Positions 48,064 through 56,954 of a stretch of DNA of 64,000 bases are shown piece after piece. Positions within the stretch are counted from its first letter, which is position 1; each line of letters starts with the position of its first letter. Both the position numbers and the translations under genes were made by a program. The notes under the pieces were generated by a model. The model did no database searches and was not told where the DNA came from. It worked only from the letters and a program-made list of their open reading frames with translations. Source of the DNA: Comamonadaceae bacterium. Lineage in GTDB: Bacteria; Pseudomonadota; Gammaproteobacteria; Burkholderiales; Burkholderiaceae_C. Where the stretch lies: assembly GCA_947443645.1 (NCBI GenBank), contig CANEXF010000010.1:62001-126000 (forward strand). The letters are read 5' to 3'.

Positions 48064-48915
48064 TCAGGCCTGAGGCACGTCGTGGGCAATGCTGTTGGAC
48101 AGCACGCCAACCTTGCCAACTTCGACCTCAACATGGTCGCCCGGCTTCATCCAGACCGGCGGCGTGCGCTTGGCGCCTACGCCACCCGGCGTGCCCGTCA
48201 CGATCACGTCGCCGGGTTGCAGCGAGGTGAAGGTCGAGATGTATTCAATCAGCACCGGGATCTTGAAAATCATGGACTCGGTGGTGGTCCGCTGCATGAC
48301 CTGACCGTTCAGGCGCGTTTCAAGCGTCAGCTCTTCGCCGTCGGCAATCTCGCCGCGCGTGACCATCCACGGTCCGAAAGCGCCTGTAGCGGTGAAGTTT
48401 TTGCCGGCAGTGAACTGCAGCGTGTGCTTTTGCCAGTCGCGGATAGAGCCTTCGTTGTAGGCGCTGTAGCCCGCCACATGCTCCCATGCGTCAGCCTCGC
48501 GAATACGCCGGCCAGCCTTGCCGATCACGATGGCGATCTCGCCTTCGTAGTCGAACTGGACAGACTCCGGCGGCAACAGCATGGGCTGCAGATGCGCCGT
48601 CTGCGATTCGGCCACGCGCATGAACAGCAGCGGGTGCTGGGTCTTGTCGCGCTGGGTCTCTATGCGGTGCTCCTCGTAGTTGTGGCCTACGCAAAAGATT
48701 TTCCCGGGCTCAGGAATGACGGGTAAAAACGTAATCTCACCGAGCTGCAAGCTGGGAACTTGACCTGCGGCCGCCGCTGCAATTTCTTCCAGCTTGCCGG
48801 CCTGCAGTGCGCTCAGCAGGGTTGGATACAGCTGGCTGTGCAAAGGCGTGATGCCGGCGTCGGTGCTCATGCCCCAGCCAGGCTGGCCTTGGTGAAGGTA
48901 ACTGATCAGTTTCAT
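48064..48915 (-). CDS. Fumarylacetoacetate hydrolase family protein
   Basis: This 283-aa FAH-fold enzyme shows GKIFCVGHNYEEHR, the metal-binding FDYEGEIAIVIGKAGRRI (Glu ligands), GPWMVTRGEI and the C-terminal DVIVTGTPGGVGAKR. The family includes 2-oxo-4-pentenoate hydratases, acylpyruvate hydrolases and decarboxylases of meta-cleavage pathways. Position after the flavin hydroxylase and extradiol dioxygenase suggests it processes the ring-cleavage product. The exact reaction cannot be assigned from sequence. Confidence 0.92.
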   Translation of the reverse strand: MKLISYLHQGQPGWGMSTDAGITPLHSQLYPTLLSALQAGKLEEIAAAAAGQVPSLQLGEITFLPVIPEPGKIFCVGHNYEEHRIETQRDKTQHPLLFMRVAESQTAHLQPMLLPPESVQFDYEGEIAIVIGKAGRRIREADAWEHVAGYSAYNEGSIRDWQKHTLQFTAGKNFTATGAFGPWMVTRGEIADGEELTLETRLNGQVMQRTTTESMIFKIPVLIEYISTFTSLQPGDVIVTGTPGGVGAKRTPPVWMKPGDHVEVEVGKVGVLSNSIAHDVPQA

Positions 48916-48993
48916 GCGGTGCTTTCTTTTTAAAAATGAAAATCGATGTTCTTAAATCGGTGTTCTTGTATGCCGCGCTTTGGCCCGCAGGCT

Positions 48994-50685
48994 TCAAGTG
49001 ATGCGGTGTTGAGGTGAGGAGAACTCACGCAGCAGCTGCGCTACGGCCTGGCTGTCGCCAGAATTATTCGCCTTGAGGTAAGCCATGACATAACGGTCGG
49101 GTCTGAGCAGCAAGGCGTCTGCGCCTGCACTGCGAATAGCTTTTTCGATCACACCATCGACATCCCGCAGCGTCGCGTCACGCGGGCCTTCAGACCTGTT
49201 GGCTGACGCGAGCGCTGGCGAAGCGCGCAGCAAGAAGTCATCGCTTTTAGCCACCACGCCAATGACTTTGCAAACCAGGCCCAGCGGCGCAAACGCTGCG
49301 AGCAAGTCCGTCGCATCAAAGCCATGCATGGCCAGCAGAGCAAAGTCGTGGCCCAAGACCTCGTCGAGCTTCACCTGCGTGCCGCCAGGCAACTCGACCT
49401 GGGGCTGCGACAACAATTGACCCGGCGGAACCAGTGCCGACTGAACTTGGCTAGCCACAAAAAAGCCCTGGAAAAACCGCGGTTTGGGTTTGAACTTGAG
49501 TTGCAGCACATAGTCCCGCACCGGTGGGTAGAGGCTGCAGAGCTTGAGCGCACCCTGCGACAGCATTGCAGCCAGAACCGACTTTGGCTGCATGAATGTG
49601 CCAATCCTCACGGCCATTTTGATAAGAGACCAGGCATGCGGCTTGCGCTCCTGCTCATAGCTTTGCAGCAGCGAGGCCGACATTCGGCCCTGCACCACGG
49701 CCGCCAGCTTCCAGGCCAGGTTGGCAGCATCGCGCACCCCGCTGTTCATGCCCTGCCCCGCAAACGGCGGCGTCAGGTGCGCTGCGTCGCCCGCCAGAAA
49801 AACGTGACCAGACTGCCAGCGCTCGGCAACACGCGCATGAAAGGCATAGACCACCTTGCGCGCGATGACCAGCTGCGCATCGGCCGGTTCACGCGCATGA
49901 ATCAGGCTACGCACCAGCGTGTCGTCCAGCATCTGATCGGGGTCCTCGCCTTCGTGCAGCATGAACTCATAGCGTAGCGTGCCGTCCGGCCCGGGCAGCC
50001 GTATCGCCGGTCTTGCCGGGTCGCAATAGGTACGGGTGTGACGAAATGCAGACTGACGGTCCAGAAGATCAACAATCAGCCACTTTTCGTCATAACTGCT
50101 CCCGGTGAGCTTGATGCCCAGCTGCTCCCGAACCGGGCTGCGGCCGCCATCGCAGGCGACCAGCCAGTTGCAGCTGATTCGCTTTGTCTGTCCGGCATGC
50201 GCAACCTCCAGATGCACCAGATTGCCCTGCTCGCCTTCATCACGAAAATGCTGCAACTCGTGGTCAAAGCAGATTGCAGATGACTCAAAGCGCTGCAGGC
50301 CATCACGCAACTGGGCAACCAGAAACTGCTGCCTGAAGGCATTGCGCTTGGAGAAACCATGCTCCACCACGCTGGGCTCAATCCGTGCAAATTCCTGGCC
50401 GCGCCAGGAGTAGTAATGCACGCCGTAGCCCTGCACCACGTGCGGCAACACCTGCTCAATCAGGCCGGCGGCCTGCACCGTTCGCAGGCTCTCGTCGTCA
50501 ATGGTGACCGCACGCGGCTCGCCGACGGTGTTGCTGCTGCGCTCAAGCACCAGCGTTTTGATGCCTTGAATGCCGAGCAGGTTGGCGAGAATCAGACCGG
50601 TCGGCCCGGCGCCCACAATCACCACCGGAAAATGCGTTTCGTCGACAAGTGGTGCGGCCGAAGTTGGCGCAAGCGGTGTGTTCAT
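48994..50685 (-). CDS. FAD-dependent aromatic hydroxylase (MhpA-like)
   Basis: This 563-aa flavoprotein monooxygenase (PHBH fold, class A) has an FAD dinucleotide motif PVVIVGAGPTGLILANLLG, the DG motif WLVACDGGRSPVREQLG and the GD motif VFLAGDAAHLTPPFAGQGMNSGVRDAANLAWKL. A C-terminal thioredoxin-like domain follows from about residue 410. It resembles MhpA, which hydroxylates 3-(3-hydroxyphenyl)propionate to a catechol; the extradiol dioxygenase of the operon would then open the ring. The native substrate is unknown. The start overlaps the iclR stop (ATGA). Confidence 0.92.
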   Translation of the reverse strand: MNTPLAPTSAAPLVDETHFPVVIVGAGPTGLILANLLGIQGIKTLVLERSSNTVGEPRAVTIDDESLRTVQAAGLIEQVLPHVVQGYGVHYYSWRGQEFARIEPSVVEHGFSKRNAFRQQFLVAQLRDGLQRFESSAICFDHELQHFRDEGEQGNLVHLEVAHAGQTKRISCNWLVACDGGRSPVREQLGIKLTGSSYDEKWLIVDLLDRQSAFRHTRTYCDPARPAIRLPGPDGTLRYEFMLHEGEDPDQMLDDTLVRSLIHAREPADAQLVIARKVVYAFHARVAERWQSGHVFLAGDAAHLTPPFAGQGMNSGVRDAANLAWKLAAVVQGRMSASLLQSYEQERKPHAWSLIKMAVRIGTFMQPKSVLAAMLSQGALKLCSLYPPVRDYVLQLKFKPKPRFFQGFFVASQVQSALVPPGQLLSQPQVELPGGTQVKLDEVLGHDFALLAMHGFDATDLLAAFAPLGLVCKVIGVVAKSDDFLLRASPALASANRSEGPRDATLRDVDGVIEKAIRSAGADALLLRPDRYVMAYLKANNSGDSQAVAQLLREFSSPQHRIT

Positions 50686-51479
50686 GAGGTTTCCATTTTT
50701 TTAGTCGCACGGGCTTTCATGCGCTGATCTTGCAGCCGACCCTCGACACGGCCAGCGGCGCTCTGCAGCCGGCTCAGCGTGGTCTTGCGCAAGCCAGCCG
50801 TCATGCTGGCGGCGGGCATCACGATGCTCAGGCTACCGAGCAGATGTTCGCCATCGCGCAAGGCCACGGCAAACCCCACGGCATCGGGGTCAACCTCGCC
50901 AGTTGAGATGCAGTAGCCCGCTTCGCGCATTTCACGCAATAACGGGCCAAGTTCCGTGAGGTTTCCGGGCAGGCCAGCCGCCACCATGGACGCGCCATCG
51001 CTGGCCAAAAGCTGCTTGAGCTGGGCCTGGGGCAGACAGGCCAAGATGATCTTGGAGGTCGCGCCGCGGTACAGCGGCATGGCGCGACCGCGCTCGTAGC
51101 TCACGGCAAGCGACGGAATCAGGCCCTTGACGGGGGTCGCCTGGTGAATACACATGACCTGGTTGGCGTGAAATCGGCATAGCAACACGGCACCGCCCGT
51201 ATCTTCCGCAAGTCGACCCAGCACATCCTGCGCAGCTTCCAGCAAGGGGTCCGCCAACCGGATTTGGCGGTCCAGCTCGACCACCATGGGCCCAAGCACA
51301 TAGCCACGCTCAGCCACGCGCTCCAGCAGGCCCACGCTGGTGAGCTGGCTCAGGTCCCGGTAAACGCTGGCGCGCGACACGCCAAGCTCGGTCATCAGCC
51401 ATTCAGGCGTGATGACCGGACGCGCCAGGTCAAAGAGTTTGAGGATGCGAAGCATCCGGTTAGTGCCAGCCATCAGCAT
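50682..51479 (-). CDS. IclR-family transcriptional regulator
   Basis: This 265-aa protein has an N-terminal winged helix (NRMLRILKLFDLARPVITPEWLMTELGVSRASVYRDLSQLTSVGLLERV) and a C-terminal IclR effector-binding domain (VYLCRFHANQVMCIHQ-like, RGRAMPLYRGATSKIILA, GEVDPDAVGFAVALRDG). IclR proteins often control aromatic catabolism by binding short palindromes. It sits inside the operon between the dioxygenase and hydroxylase genes. A perfect 15-bp palindrome at 52385-52399 is the likely operator. The true start may be M3 (MAGTNRML). Confidence 0.93.
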   Translation of the reverse strand: MLMAGTNRMLRILKLFDLARPVITPEWLMTELGVSRASVYRDLSQLTSVGLLERVAERGYVLGPMVVELDRQIRLADPLLEAAQDVLGRLAEDTGGAVLLCRFHANQVMCIHQATPVKGLIPSLAVSYERGRAMPLYRGATSKIILACLPQAQLKQLLASDGASMVAAGLPGNLTELGPLLREMREAGYCISTGEVDPDAVGFAVALRDGEHLLGSLSIVMPAASMTAGLRKTTLSRLQSAAGRVEGRLQDQRMKARATKKMETS

Positions 51480-51485
51480 GAAACC

Positions 51486-52316
51486 CTAGCTGCGCAAAAT
51501 GGCTTTGCCCCAGAGATTTAGCGTGCGCTCCTCATGCGGCCAAAGACCTGCGGGACGGTCAGGTGCGCACTGCTCGATTTCCGAGGAAATTTCAGCCAGG
51601 TTGCCATCCGGGTCACGCACCATGAAAAACACATCATTGCCCGGACCATGGCGGCCAAGGCCCCAGACAATAGGCTGCCGGATGGCGGCCATGTGGTCAC
51701 CCCATTGCTTCATGCTGTCCCAGTCAGGCGCTTCAAATGACTGGTGGTCAAAGCAGGATACAGGCGCGAAAAACAGCGCCAGCGCATGGTGCTGCGTATC
51801 GGTGCGCAAAAAGCAAGCGCGTAAAACGCCTTCGGGGTCTTTCACGGCATCGGACAGAACAAAGCCCAATTGCTGACTGTAAAAAGCAAGCATGGCCTCA
51901 AGATGAGGGGTGCGCAGCGCAAAGTGCTGCAGCGTCGCCGGTAGCTGGGTCATGTCGCTTTGCGACAGCTGCGCTGAAGGCGCCAGCGTGAACACCAGCT
52001 GGTTGCCGTCGGGGTCTCGCAGGCTGAGCGCCTGGCTCTGCCCCGCAAACGCTGGCGGCAAGGGTTCAGGCACCAGCAGCTGCACACGTGCCGCGAAACG
52101 CTCCCAGGCCTGCGGGCCTTGTAGCGCAAAGTGGGCGTAACAGAGCTGGTTGGCGGCGCCCGGCGACAGCTGGACCTCGCGCCCCGGGGCACTACAGCGG
52201 TAGCCGTCTCCAGCGGGCGCCATCACCATGCCATAGGCCGCGCAATAAAAGCGCGCTGCCTGAAGCGGATCCGGTGAATAAAGGTGAATGCATTGAAGCG
52301 CAGCTTGCAGTTCCAT
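51486..52316 (-). CDS. VOC-family extradiol dioxygenase-like protein
   Basis: This 276-aa protein has two vicinal-oxygen-chelate modules (about residues 1-115 and 125-260). In the second, LQHFALRT (His), FDHQSFE (His) and NLAEISSEIE (Glu) line up with the 2-His-1-Glu metal site of type I extradiol dioxygenases, so it looks catalytically competent. It probably cleaves the catechol produced by the flavin hydroxylase of the operon. It is the first gene of the minus-strand operon; iclR follows after 6 nt. Confidence 0.87.
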   Translation of the reverse strand: MELQAALQCIHLYSPDPLQAARFYCAAYGMVMAPAGDGYRCSAPGREVQLSPGAANQLCYAHFALQGPQAWERFAARVQLLVPEPLPPAFAGQSQALSLRDPDGNQLVFTLAPSAQLSQSDMTQLPATLQHFALRTPHLEAMLAFYSQQLGFVLSDAVKDPEGVLRACFLRTDTQHHALALFFAPVSCFDHQSFEAPDWDSMKQWGDHMAAIRQPIVWGLGRHGPGNDVFFMVRDPDGNLAEISSEIEQCAPDRPAGLWPHEERTLNLWGKAILRS

Positions 52317-52384
52317 GGGGACGGCTCTTGTAATAAATCAACCCCGCGACTGTCGCCTCGACCAGGACTCGTGTCAAACAATAT

Positions 52385-52399
52385 TCTCACCAGGTGAGA
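52385..52399. promoter_or_regulatory. Candidate IclR operator
   Basis: TCTCACC A GGTGAGA is a perfect 15-bp palindrome in the 190-bp divergent region between the dioxygenase operon and the GST gene. Size and placement fit an IclR-type binding site. The rest of the gap shows no gene. Confidence 0.55.
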
Positions 52400-52506
52400 C
52401 TAAAGACAAACGCAGCCAGCGCTTTTGGGGGCTGCTCAACACGATTTCAGGTTTTCTCTTAAAGTCCAGCAAACCATGCAAGGGCTTGGTTATAAAGGAA
52501 GAACCT

Positions 52507-53211
52507 GTGATTGACGTTTATTCATGGGCCACGCCCAACGGCCACAAAGTCCACATCATGCTCGAGGAATGTGGTTTGAAGCTGGGCCGCGACTGGCAAG
52601 CGATTCCAGTCAACATAGGCGGCGGCGACCAGTTCACGCCTGAGTTTCTGGCGATCAGCCCCAACAACAAGATTCCGGCCATGGTGGACCCGAATGGTCC
52701 GGACGGCAAGCCCATAGCCTTGTTCGAATCAGGTGCGATATTGCTCTACCTGGCTGCCAAAACCGGCAAACTGCTGCCCAAGACCGACAGGCTCAAGTTC
52801 CAGGTATTGCAATGGCTGATGTTTCAAATGGGTGGTGTCGGTCCCATGCTTGGCCAGGCCCATCATTTCAGAATTTACGCCCCCGAAAAAATTGACTACG
52901 CATTCAACCGTTACACCAACGAGGCCAAGCGGCTTTACGGCGTGATGGACAAGCAACTCGCGAGCAGCAAATTCATCGCCTGCAACCAGTACAGCATTGC
53001 CGATGTAGCGATTTTCCCGTGGTTGCGCAGCTGGGAAAACCAGGGCATTGACTGGGCGGATTACCCGCATCTTAAAAAGTGGTTTGATCTGATTGCCGCA
53101 CGGCCGGCCGTGCAACGCGGCGTGCAAGTGCTGGCAGACTTGCGCAAGCCGATCAGGGACGAGAAAGAGCGTGAAATTCTGTTTGGCAGCACCCAGTACC
53201 AAAAACGCTAG
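52507..53211 (+). CDS. Glutathione S-transferase (YghU/YfcG-like)
   Basis: This 234-aa GST starts at GTG 52507 (MIDVYSWATPNGHKVHIMLEE) with AAAGGAAG upstream; the ORF-track start 64 codons earlier is non-coding in character. The N-terminal thioredoxin domain has WATPNGHKV, SPNNKIPAMVDP (cis-Pro) and LFESGAILLYLA, typical of the Nu-class disulfide-bond reductases YfcG/YghU. The C-terminal helical domain ends DEKEREILFGSTQYQKR. Divergence from the aromatic operon suggests shared regulation and possible detoxification. Confidence 0.92.
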   Translation: MIDVYSWATPNGHKVHIMLEECGLKLGRDWQAIPVNIGGGDQFTPEFLAISPNNKIPAMVDPNGPDGKPIALFESGAILLYLAAKTGKLLPKTDRLKFQVLQWLMFQMGGVGPMLGQAHHFRIYAPEKIDYAFNRYTNEAKRLYGVMDKQLASSKFIACNQYSIADVAIFPWLRSWENQGIDWADYPHLKKWFDLIAARPAVQRGVQVLADLRKPIRDEKEREILFGSTQYQKR

Positions 53212-53219
53212 GGTAAGCG

Positions 53220-53699
53220 TCAGTTGTACTCGATGCTGATAAATCCTGGAACGGGCTGAGACACCGCGAATGTCAAAGCAACACCTCCGCTGACAACCAA
53301 CGATCCATCCGTATTTCTGGTGATACTGACGGTCGCGGCCGGAGCCGGTAGTATGGCGCTGACTGCCGCAGGTGGTACGACTGCTCCAGCCAAAACAACA
53401 CTTCCAGCTACCGGAACGGGCAATGTTACAGCGCCTGAAAGTACCCCTGAACCAAGATGCAGCAAGGGTACGACGTTGGGCAGTCCATTTGTTATTTCCT
53501 CTATCGTAACAACTGTCCCGACCAAAGCCGGCGCAGCAATGACAATGGATACGGACTCGATGACGGTCGCGTTAGCCGTACTCGACGCCGTCGCTGCAAG
53601 ACTCTGGCTATTCGCCATGATGCCAACCCCCGCAAGTAAGGCGCACAAAAAATTGACCCCAGTAATGCGGATGCGGGCGCTGCGCCTGTTATTTTTCAT
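53220..53699 (-). CDS. Secreted DUF4402-like subunit, last gene of the fibre operon
   Basis: This 159-aa protein starts at the ATG at 53699 (MKNNRRSARIRITG), overlapping the usher-gene end by 11 bp. A signal peptide (FLCALLAGVGIMANSQSLA) is followed by ATASSTANATVIESVSIVIA, like the start of mature DUF4402 proteins (compare ASTSNTATATVVTPISIAAA in the first subunit). The body is rich in Val/Ala/Pro beta strands and the C-terminus is FISIEYN, with penultimate Tyr. It is more diverged than the other two and could be a tip or minor subunit (inference). Confidence 0.78.
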   Translation of the reverse strand: MKNNRRSARIRITGVNFLCALLAGVGIMANSQSLAATASSTANATVIESVSIVIAAPALVGTVVTIEEITNGLPNVVPLLHLGSGVLSGAVTLPVPVAGSVVLAGAVVPPAAVSAILPAPAATVSITRNTDGSLVVSGGVALTFAVSQPVPGFISIEYN

Positions 53700-56600
53700 C
53701 CTGCTCCTCCCGCTGAAGACTTGGTACTGGATTGGCTGCGATTTTGCCAAGTAAAAAATCCACGCCGTTGATGAATTTTCCGTCGGGCAGGATGGTGACC
53801 ATGCGCACGCCGGGATCCGTCAGATTGACTCGCCTCAATTGTTCCGGAGACACCCGCAATAAGTAGCGGCCCTGAGCAACGGCTGGAATGATGTAGTAGC
53901 CGTCGGAACTCGTTTTAATAGTGGACACGAGCCTGCGGTCTGTGTCAAGCAACTCCATTACTACGTCACCAATCCCGCGCTTGCTATTGTTTTCGAGCAG
54001 ATAAACCGTGCCGTCAATTTCACTGGTCAACACCACGGGAAAATCAAGTTCGGCGACATGGCCGGGGCGAGGCAGCAGGCGCACGCCTTTGCGCTGCGGC
54101 ACCCAGTACGGGTCTTCAAGCGTCTGCGTGTCAACGGCCAGGTCGACGTACTGCCGCGTCGGCAAGCGGTCCAGCCAGGCGATGCCGGAAGCATCTGTTC
54201 GCACCGGTGCACGGCTGCCATTGACCGTCATCGCAGCGTTCTCTATGGGTTCTTCGCCCGGGTCCATCACACCGTTGCCGTTGCTGTCCTGAAACACCCG
54301 CACCGATGCAGCGCCGCTGTCAGCCTTGGGTTGCGCGTCAAGCCGCCATATACCCTGGCGTGGCTCACGACCCATGGCAATGAAGAGTTGCACGCCTATG
54401 GTGTAAACGCCACTCGACGAATAGCTCGCGCTCAGGCCAAGTCCGTAGCTACCCAAGCTTTTGTTCAGACCGGCGGTGTAAACGGTTTCACTGTTGCTGA
54501 TCGAGCGCGCCACCCCAAGGTTGAGCAGATAACCTTCACCCAGGCGTCTGTCGCCTGCAAGCAAAACGGTGTCAAGTTTGGCCTGGGGCTTGAGGCTGTA
54601 AGCGAGCTGGCCGCTCAAGCCGGTCACGCCGACCCGGTAGCTCATCTGCAGCGCACCACTGGCCAGGGTCGTTCCACCAAAACGTTGCCAGGTCAGCTGA
54701 TTGGAAACCGAGGTACGGTTCACGTAGGCGGCGACCCGACCCGTCACGGCAAGATTGCTGCTACCCGACTTGAATTGGTCGCGCTGAACCTCCAGCGTCA
54801 CGGGCAAACGCGGCAGCCAGCCCGCCGGAATGGCGCCGTCGAGTCGCACCTTGTCGCGACTGCGCAAAGGATCAGTGCTGGGCAAAAAAATCTCGCTGGT
54901 GAAGTCCCGCAGCTGCATGTGGTTGTAACTCACAGCGATACCACCAAGCCTGGTTTTAAGGCCTGAATCGTTGAGCCAACCGCCATTGGGCGATCGGTAA
55001 AAATCGCTGCTGAAAATATAGGACTGCCAAAAAGCTCGCAGTCCCAGGTTGCCGTAATACTGTGCATTGGTCGCGGCGCTGCCGCTTGCACTTGTAGCGC
55101 CTGGCAAGGTCGGCAGACGCACAAAACCACCGGTGCCCGTCAAATATTTGCTGAGCCCCCATTCAAACTGCGCTACAGAACGCGACTGGCCTGAATTCTC
55201 CTGGTGTTGGGCCAAGCTGTAATAGAAGGCGCCGGCCGGCGTGCTGGACTGCTCGAGCAAAAAACTTTGCCTCTCGACGCGCTGCTGCCCGAGCGGCCCA
55301 TGAAACACCAGCCGAAAATCGTTCGGGCCATAGGCCAGCGGCTGGTCATCAAAGCTGTAGCGGCCATCAGCGCGCGAGGCCTGAAAACCGACCAGCGCTT
55401 CATTAAAATAGAGCTCCACGTCCCATCCTGGCGGCAGGTCGCCCTGCAAGGTATGCCGGTCAAAGCTGGTCGGCTGGGTGATGGGTCGGTTGCTCAGATT
55501 CAAGCCGTAGCCGGTACCGGTCGCAGTGCGGTTGGCGATATTGGCCACGCTGGGCACCGTGACGCCGCTGCCAAACATCACAGAGCTCGCGCTCAGCGGC
55601 CCAAGCAAATTGGTATCAGGGTCATGGCGCGCGAGCGTGAAACGAAAATCCGGCGTCGGATTCTGCCGTGAGCTGCTGAGAAACACCGCAGCTTCAGTGC
55701 CCAGTAGATCGCCTGTCAGGTAAGCGGTGTAATTGGCACTGGTCTGGCGGCTGCCATTGCCGGCCTTGAGTCCGAGGCCAAAGGTCTGGTCAATGAACGG
55801 CACACCGAACAAGCGGTAAGGCATGTCGTACTTCGGATAACCCGGGTCTTCATAGCCGGTTCGGGTGCCGACTCTGGCACCCAGACGCTCACGCTCCAGC
55901 CGCTCTTGCAGTGGCAAGCGCTCCCTGGGCTTGACCCGCAGCACGAGGCTGGACAAGTCCACCTCCAGATCAATTGGCAACCAGCGCGTCAACAGTGAAC
56001 TCGCAACATAAATATCGTCGCTTTGCAGCCTGACGAGCGCGGGGTCATAGACCTGTGTCTGCTCAGCAAGCGTGATGCGTGACTGGGCGACATCAAGACT
56101 GAAGCCCCTGGCCTGATTCAAGATATAGCCCTCGGCCACGCCCTGCTCAGGCTGCGCCCGTATCGCCAAGGTCAGCAATCTTGCGAGCTCGCCCAGCGGC
56201 AAAAAAGTTTCCCGGCCCGACTGGTAGCTTGTGATCGCATCTGTCAGCACATAGCTATCGAGCTGCACTTCCAGCAGGGCGAGCGTTCGCTCATCGGCGC
56301 TGCGCGGCGGCAACTGTGCAGTCACTAGCGGCGCCAATGCAGATTCAGCCACATTACCAGACAGCAGCGCAGCAGGCGGCAGGCGCGGCACCTGGGGAGC
56401 CGCAGAAACGGCGGCGCTTGGCGAGGTCGATGCCACGAGGGGGGGCGCGAACTCCAGCACCAGCCGATAGTCCTTGCCAGCCTCTGGTTTGACCGAAAAG
56501 ATTTTCGGTTCAACTTCACGCTTTAAGGCGAACTCCAGCTCCACGGCGTCGGCGTGAGCGCGTGAAGGCCTGATGGCCAGACTCTTTATCGACGGATGTG

Positions 56601-56934
56601 TTTCAGCAAGCTGGCCGGCCAATCCTGTCAGCGTCGGGTTAAGCGCCACCCCGTCAAGCTCAAGCACCAGCCGCTCGGGATTGCGCAAGATAAACAGGCT
56701 AAAACGCAACTCTGCTTTTGACTCCAGCACCATGCGGGTCGCGCCGTCTGTCTGCTCCAGCGACGCCGCGCTGATGGGTACGGCGGCCAAGGCCATGCTG
56801 GGTAACAAGGCCATAAAAACCAGCGCCCAGACCGAAGCAGGCAGTATCCAGTAAGGAAATATCCTGAGACTTGCACCGCCAGCAAGCTGCGGCCCAAGCT
56901 GGCCAAGGCTGATACGCGGCAGCGTCATGGTCAT
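53689..56934 (-). CDS. Usher-like outer-membrane protein with AMIN and Cna-B/SdrD-like domains
   Basis: This is a 1081-aa exported protein. After a signal peptide (to about residue 50) comes an AMIN-like domain (residues 52-168: LEQTDGATRMVLESKAELRF, RLVLELDGV). A domain at about 215-350 (YVLTDAITSYQSGRETFLPLGELARLL) precedes a long beta-barrel region (about 360-870) containing GDLPPGWDVELYFNEALVG and FRLVFHGPLGQQRVERQ, as in ushers. The C-terminal 200 residues have two Cna-B/SdrD-like folds (VFQDSNGNGVMDPGEEPIENA; ISTIKTSSDGYY-like). It lies between a PapD-type chaperone gene and a subunit gene. The usher role is inferred; the AMIN domain is unusual. Confidence 0.82.
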   Translation of the reverse strand: MTMTLPRISLGQLGPQLAGGASLRIFPYWILPASVWALVFMALLPSMALAAVPISAASLEQTDGATRMVLESKAELRFSLFILRNPERLVLELDGVALNPTLTGLAGQLAETHPSIKSLAIRPSRAHADAVELEFALKREVEPKIFSVKPEAGKDYRLVLEFAPPLVASTSPSAAVSAAPQVPRLPPAALLSGNVAESALAPLVTAQLPPRSADERTLALLEVQLDSYVLTDAITSYQSGRETFLPLGELARLLTLAIRAQPEQGVAEGYILNQARGFSLDVAQSRITLAEQTQVYDPALVRLQSDDIYVASSLLTRWLPIDLEVDLSSLVLRVKPRERLPLQERLERERLGARVGTRTGYEDPGYPKYDMPYRLFGVPFIDQTFGLGLKAGNGSRQTSANYTAYLTGDLLGTEAAVFLSSSRQNPTPDFRFTLARHDPDTNLLGPLSASSVMFGSGVTVPSVANIANRTATGTGYGLNLSNRPITQPTSFDRHTLQGDLPPGWDVELYFNEALVGFQASRADGRYSFDDQPLAYGPNDFRLVFHGPLGQQRVERQSFLLEQSSTPAGAFYYSLAQHQENSGQSRSVAQFEWGLSKYLTGTGGFVRLPTLPGATSASGSAATNAQYYGNLGLRAFWQSYIFSSDFYRSPNGGWLNDSGLKTRLGGIAVSYNHMQLRDFTSEIFLPSTDPLRSRDKVRLDGAIPAGWLPRLPVTLEVQRDQFKSGSSNLAVTGRVAAYVNRTSVSNQLTWQRFGGTTLASGALQMSYRVGVTGLSGQLAYSLKPQAKLDTVLLAGDRRLGEGYLLNLGVARSISNSETVYTAGLNKSLGSYGLGLSASYSSSGVYTIGVQLFIAMGREPRQGIWRLDAQPKADSGAASVRVFQDSNGNGVMDPGEEPIENAAMTVNGSRAPVRTDASGIAWLDRLPTRQYVDLAVDTQTLEDPYWVPQRKGVRLLPRPGHVAELDFPVVLTSEIDGTVYLLENNSKRGIGDVVMELLDTDRRLVSTIKTSSDGYYIIPAVAQGRYLLRVSPEQLRRVNLTDPGVRMVTILPDGKFINGVDFLLGKIAANPVPSLQREEQDEK

Positions 56935-56954
56935 GGCCAGCGACGGTCAGGAAC

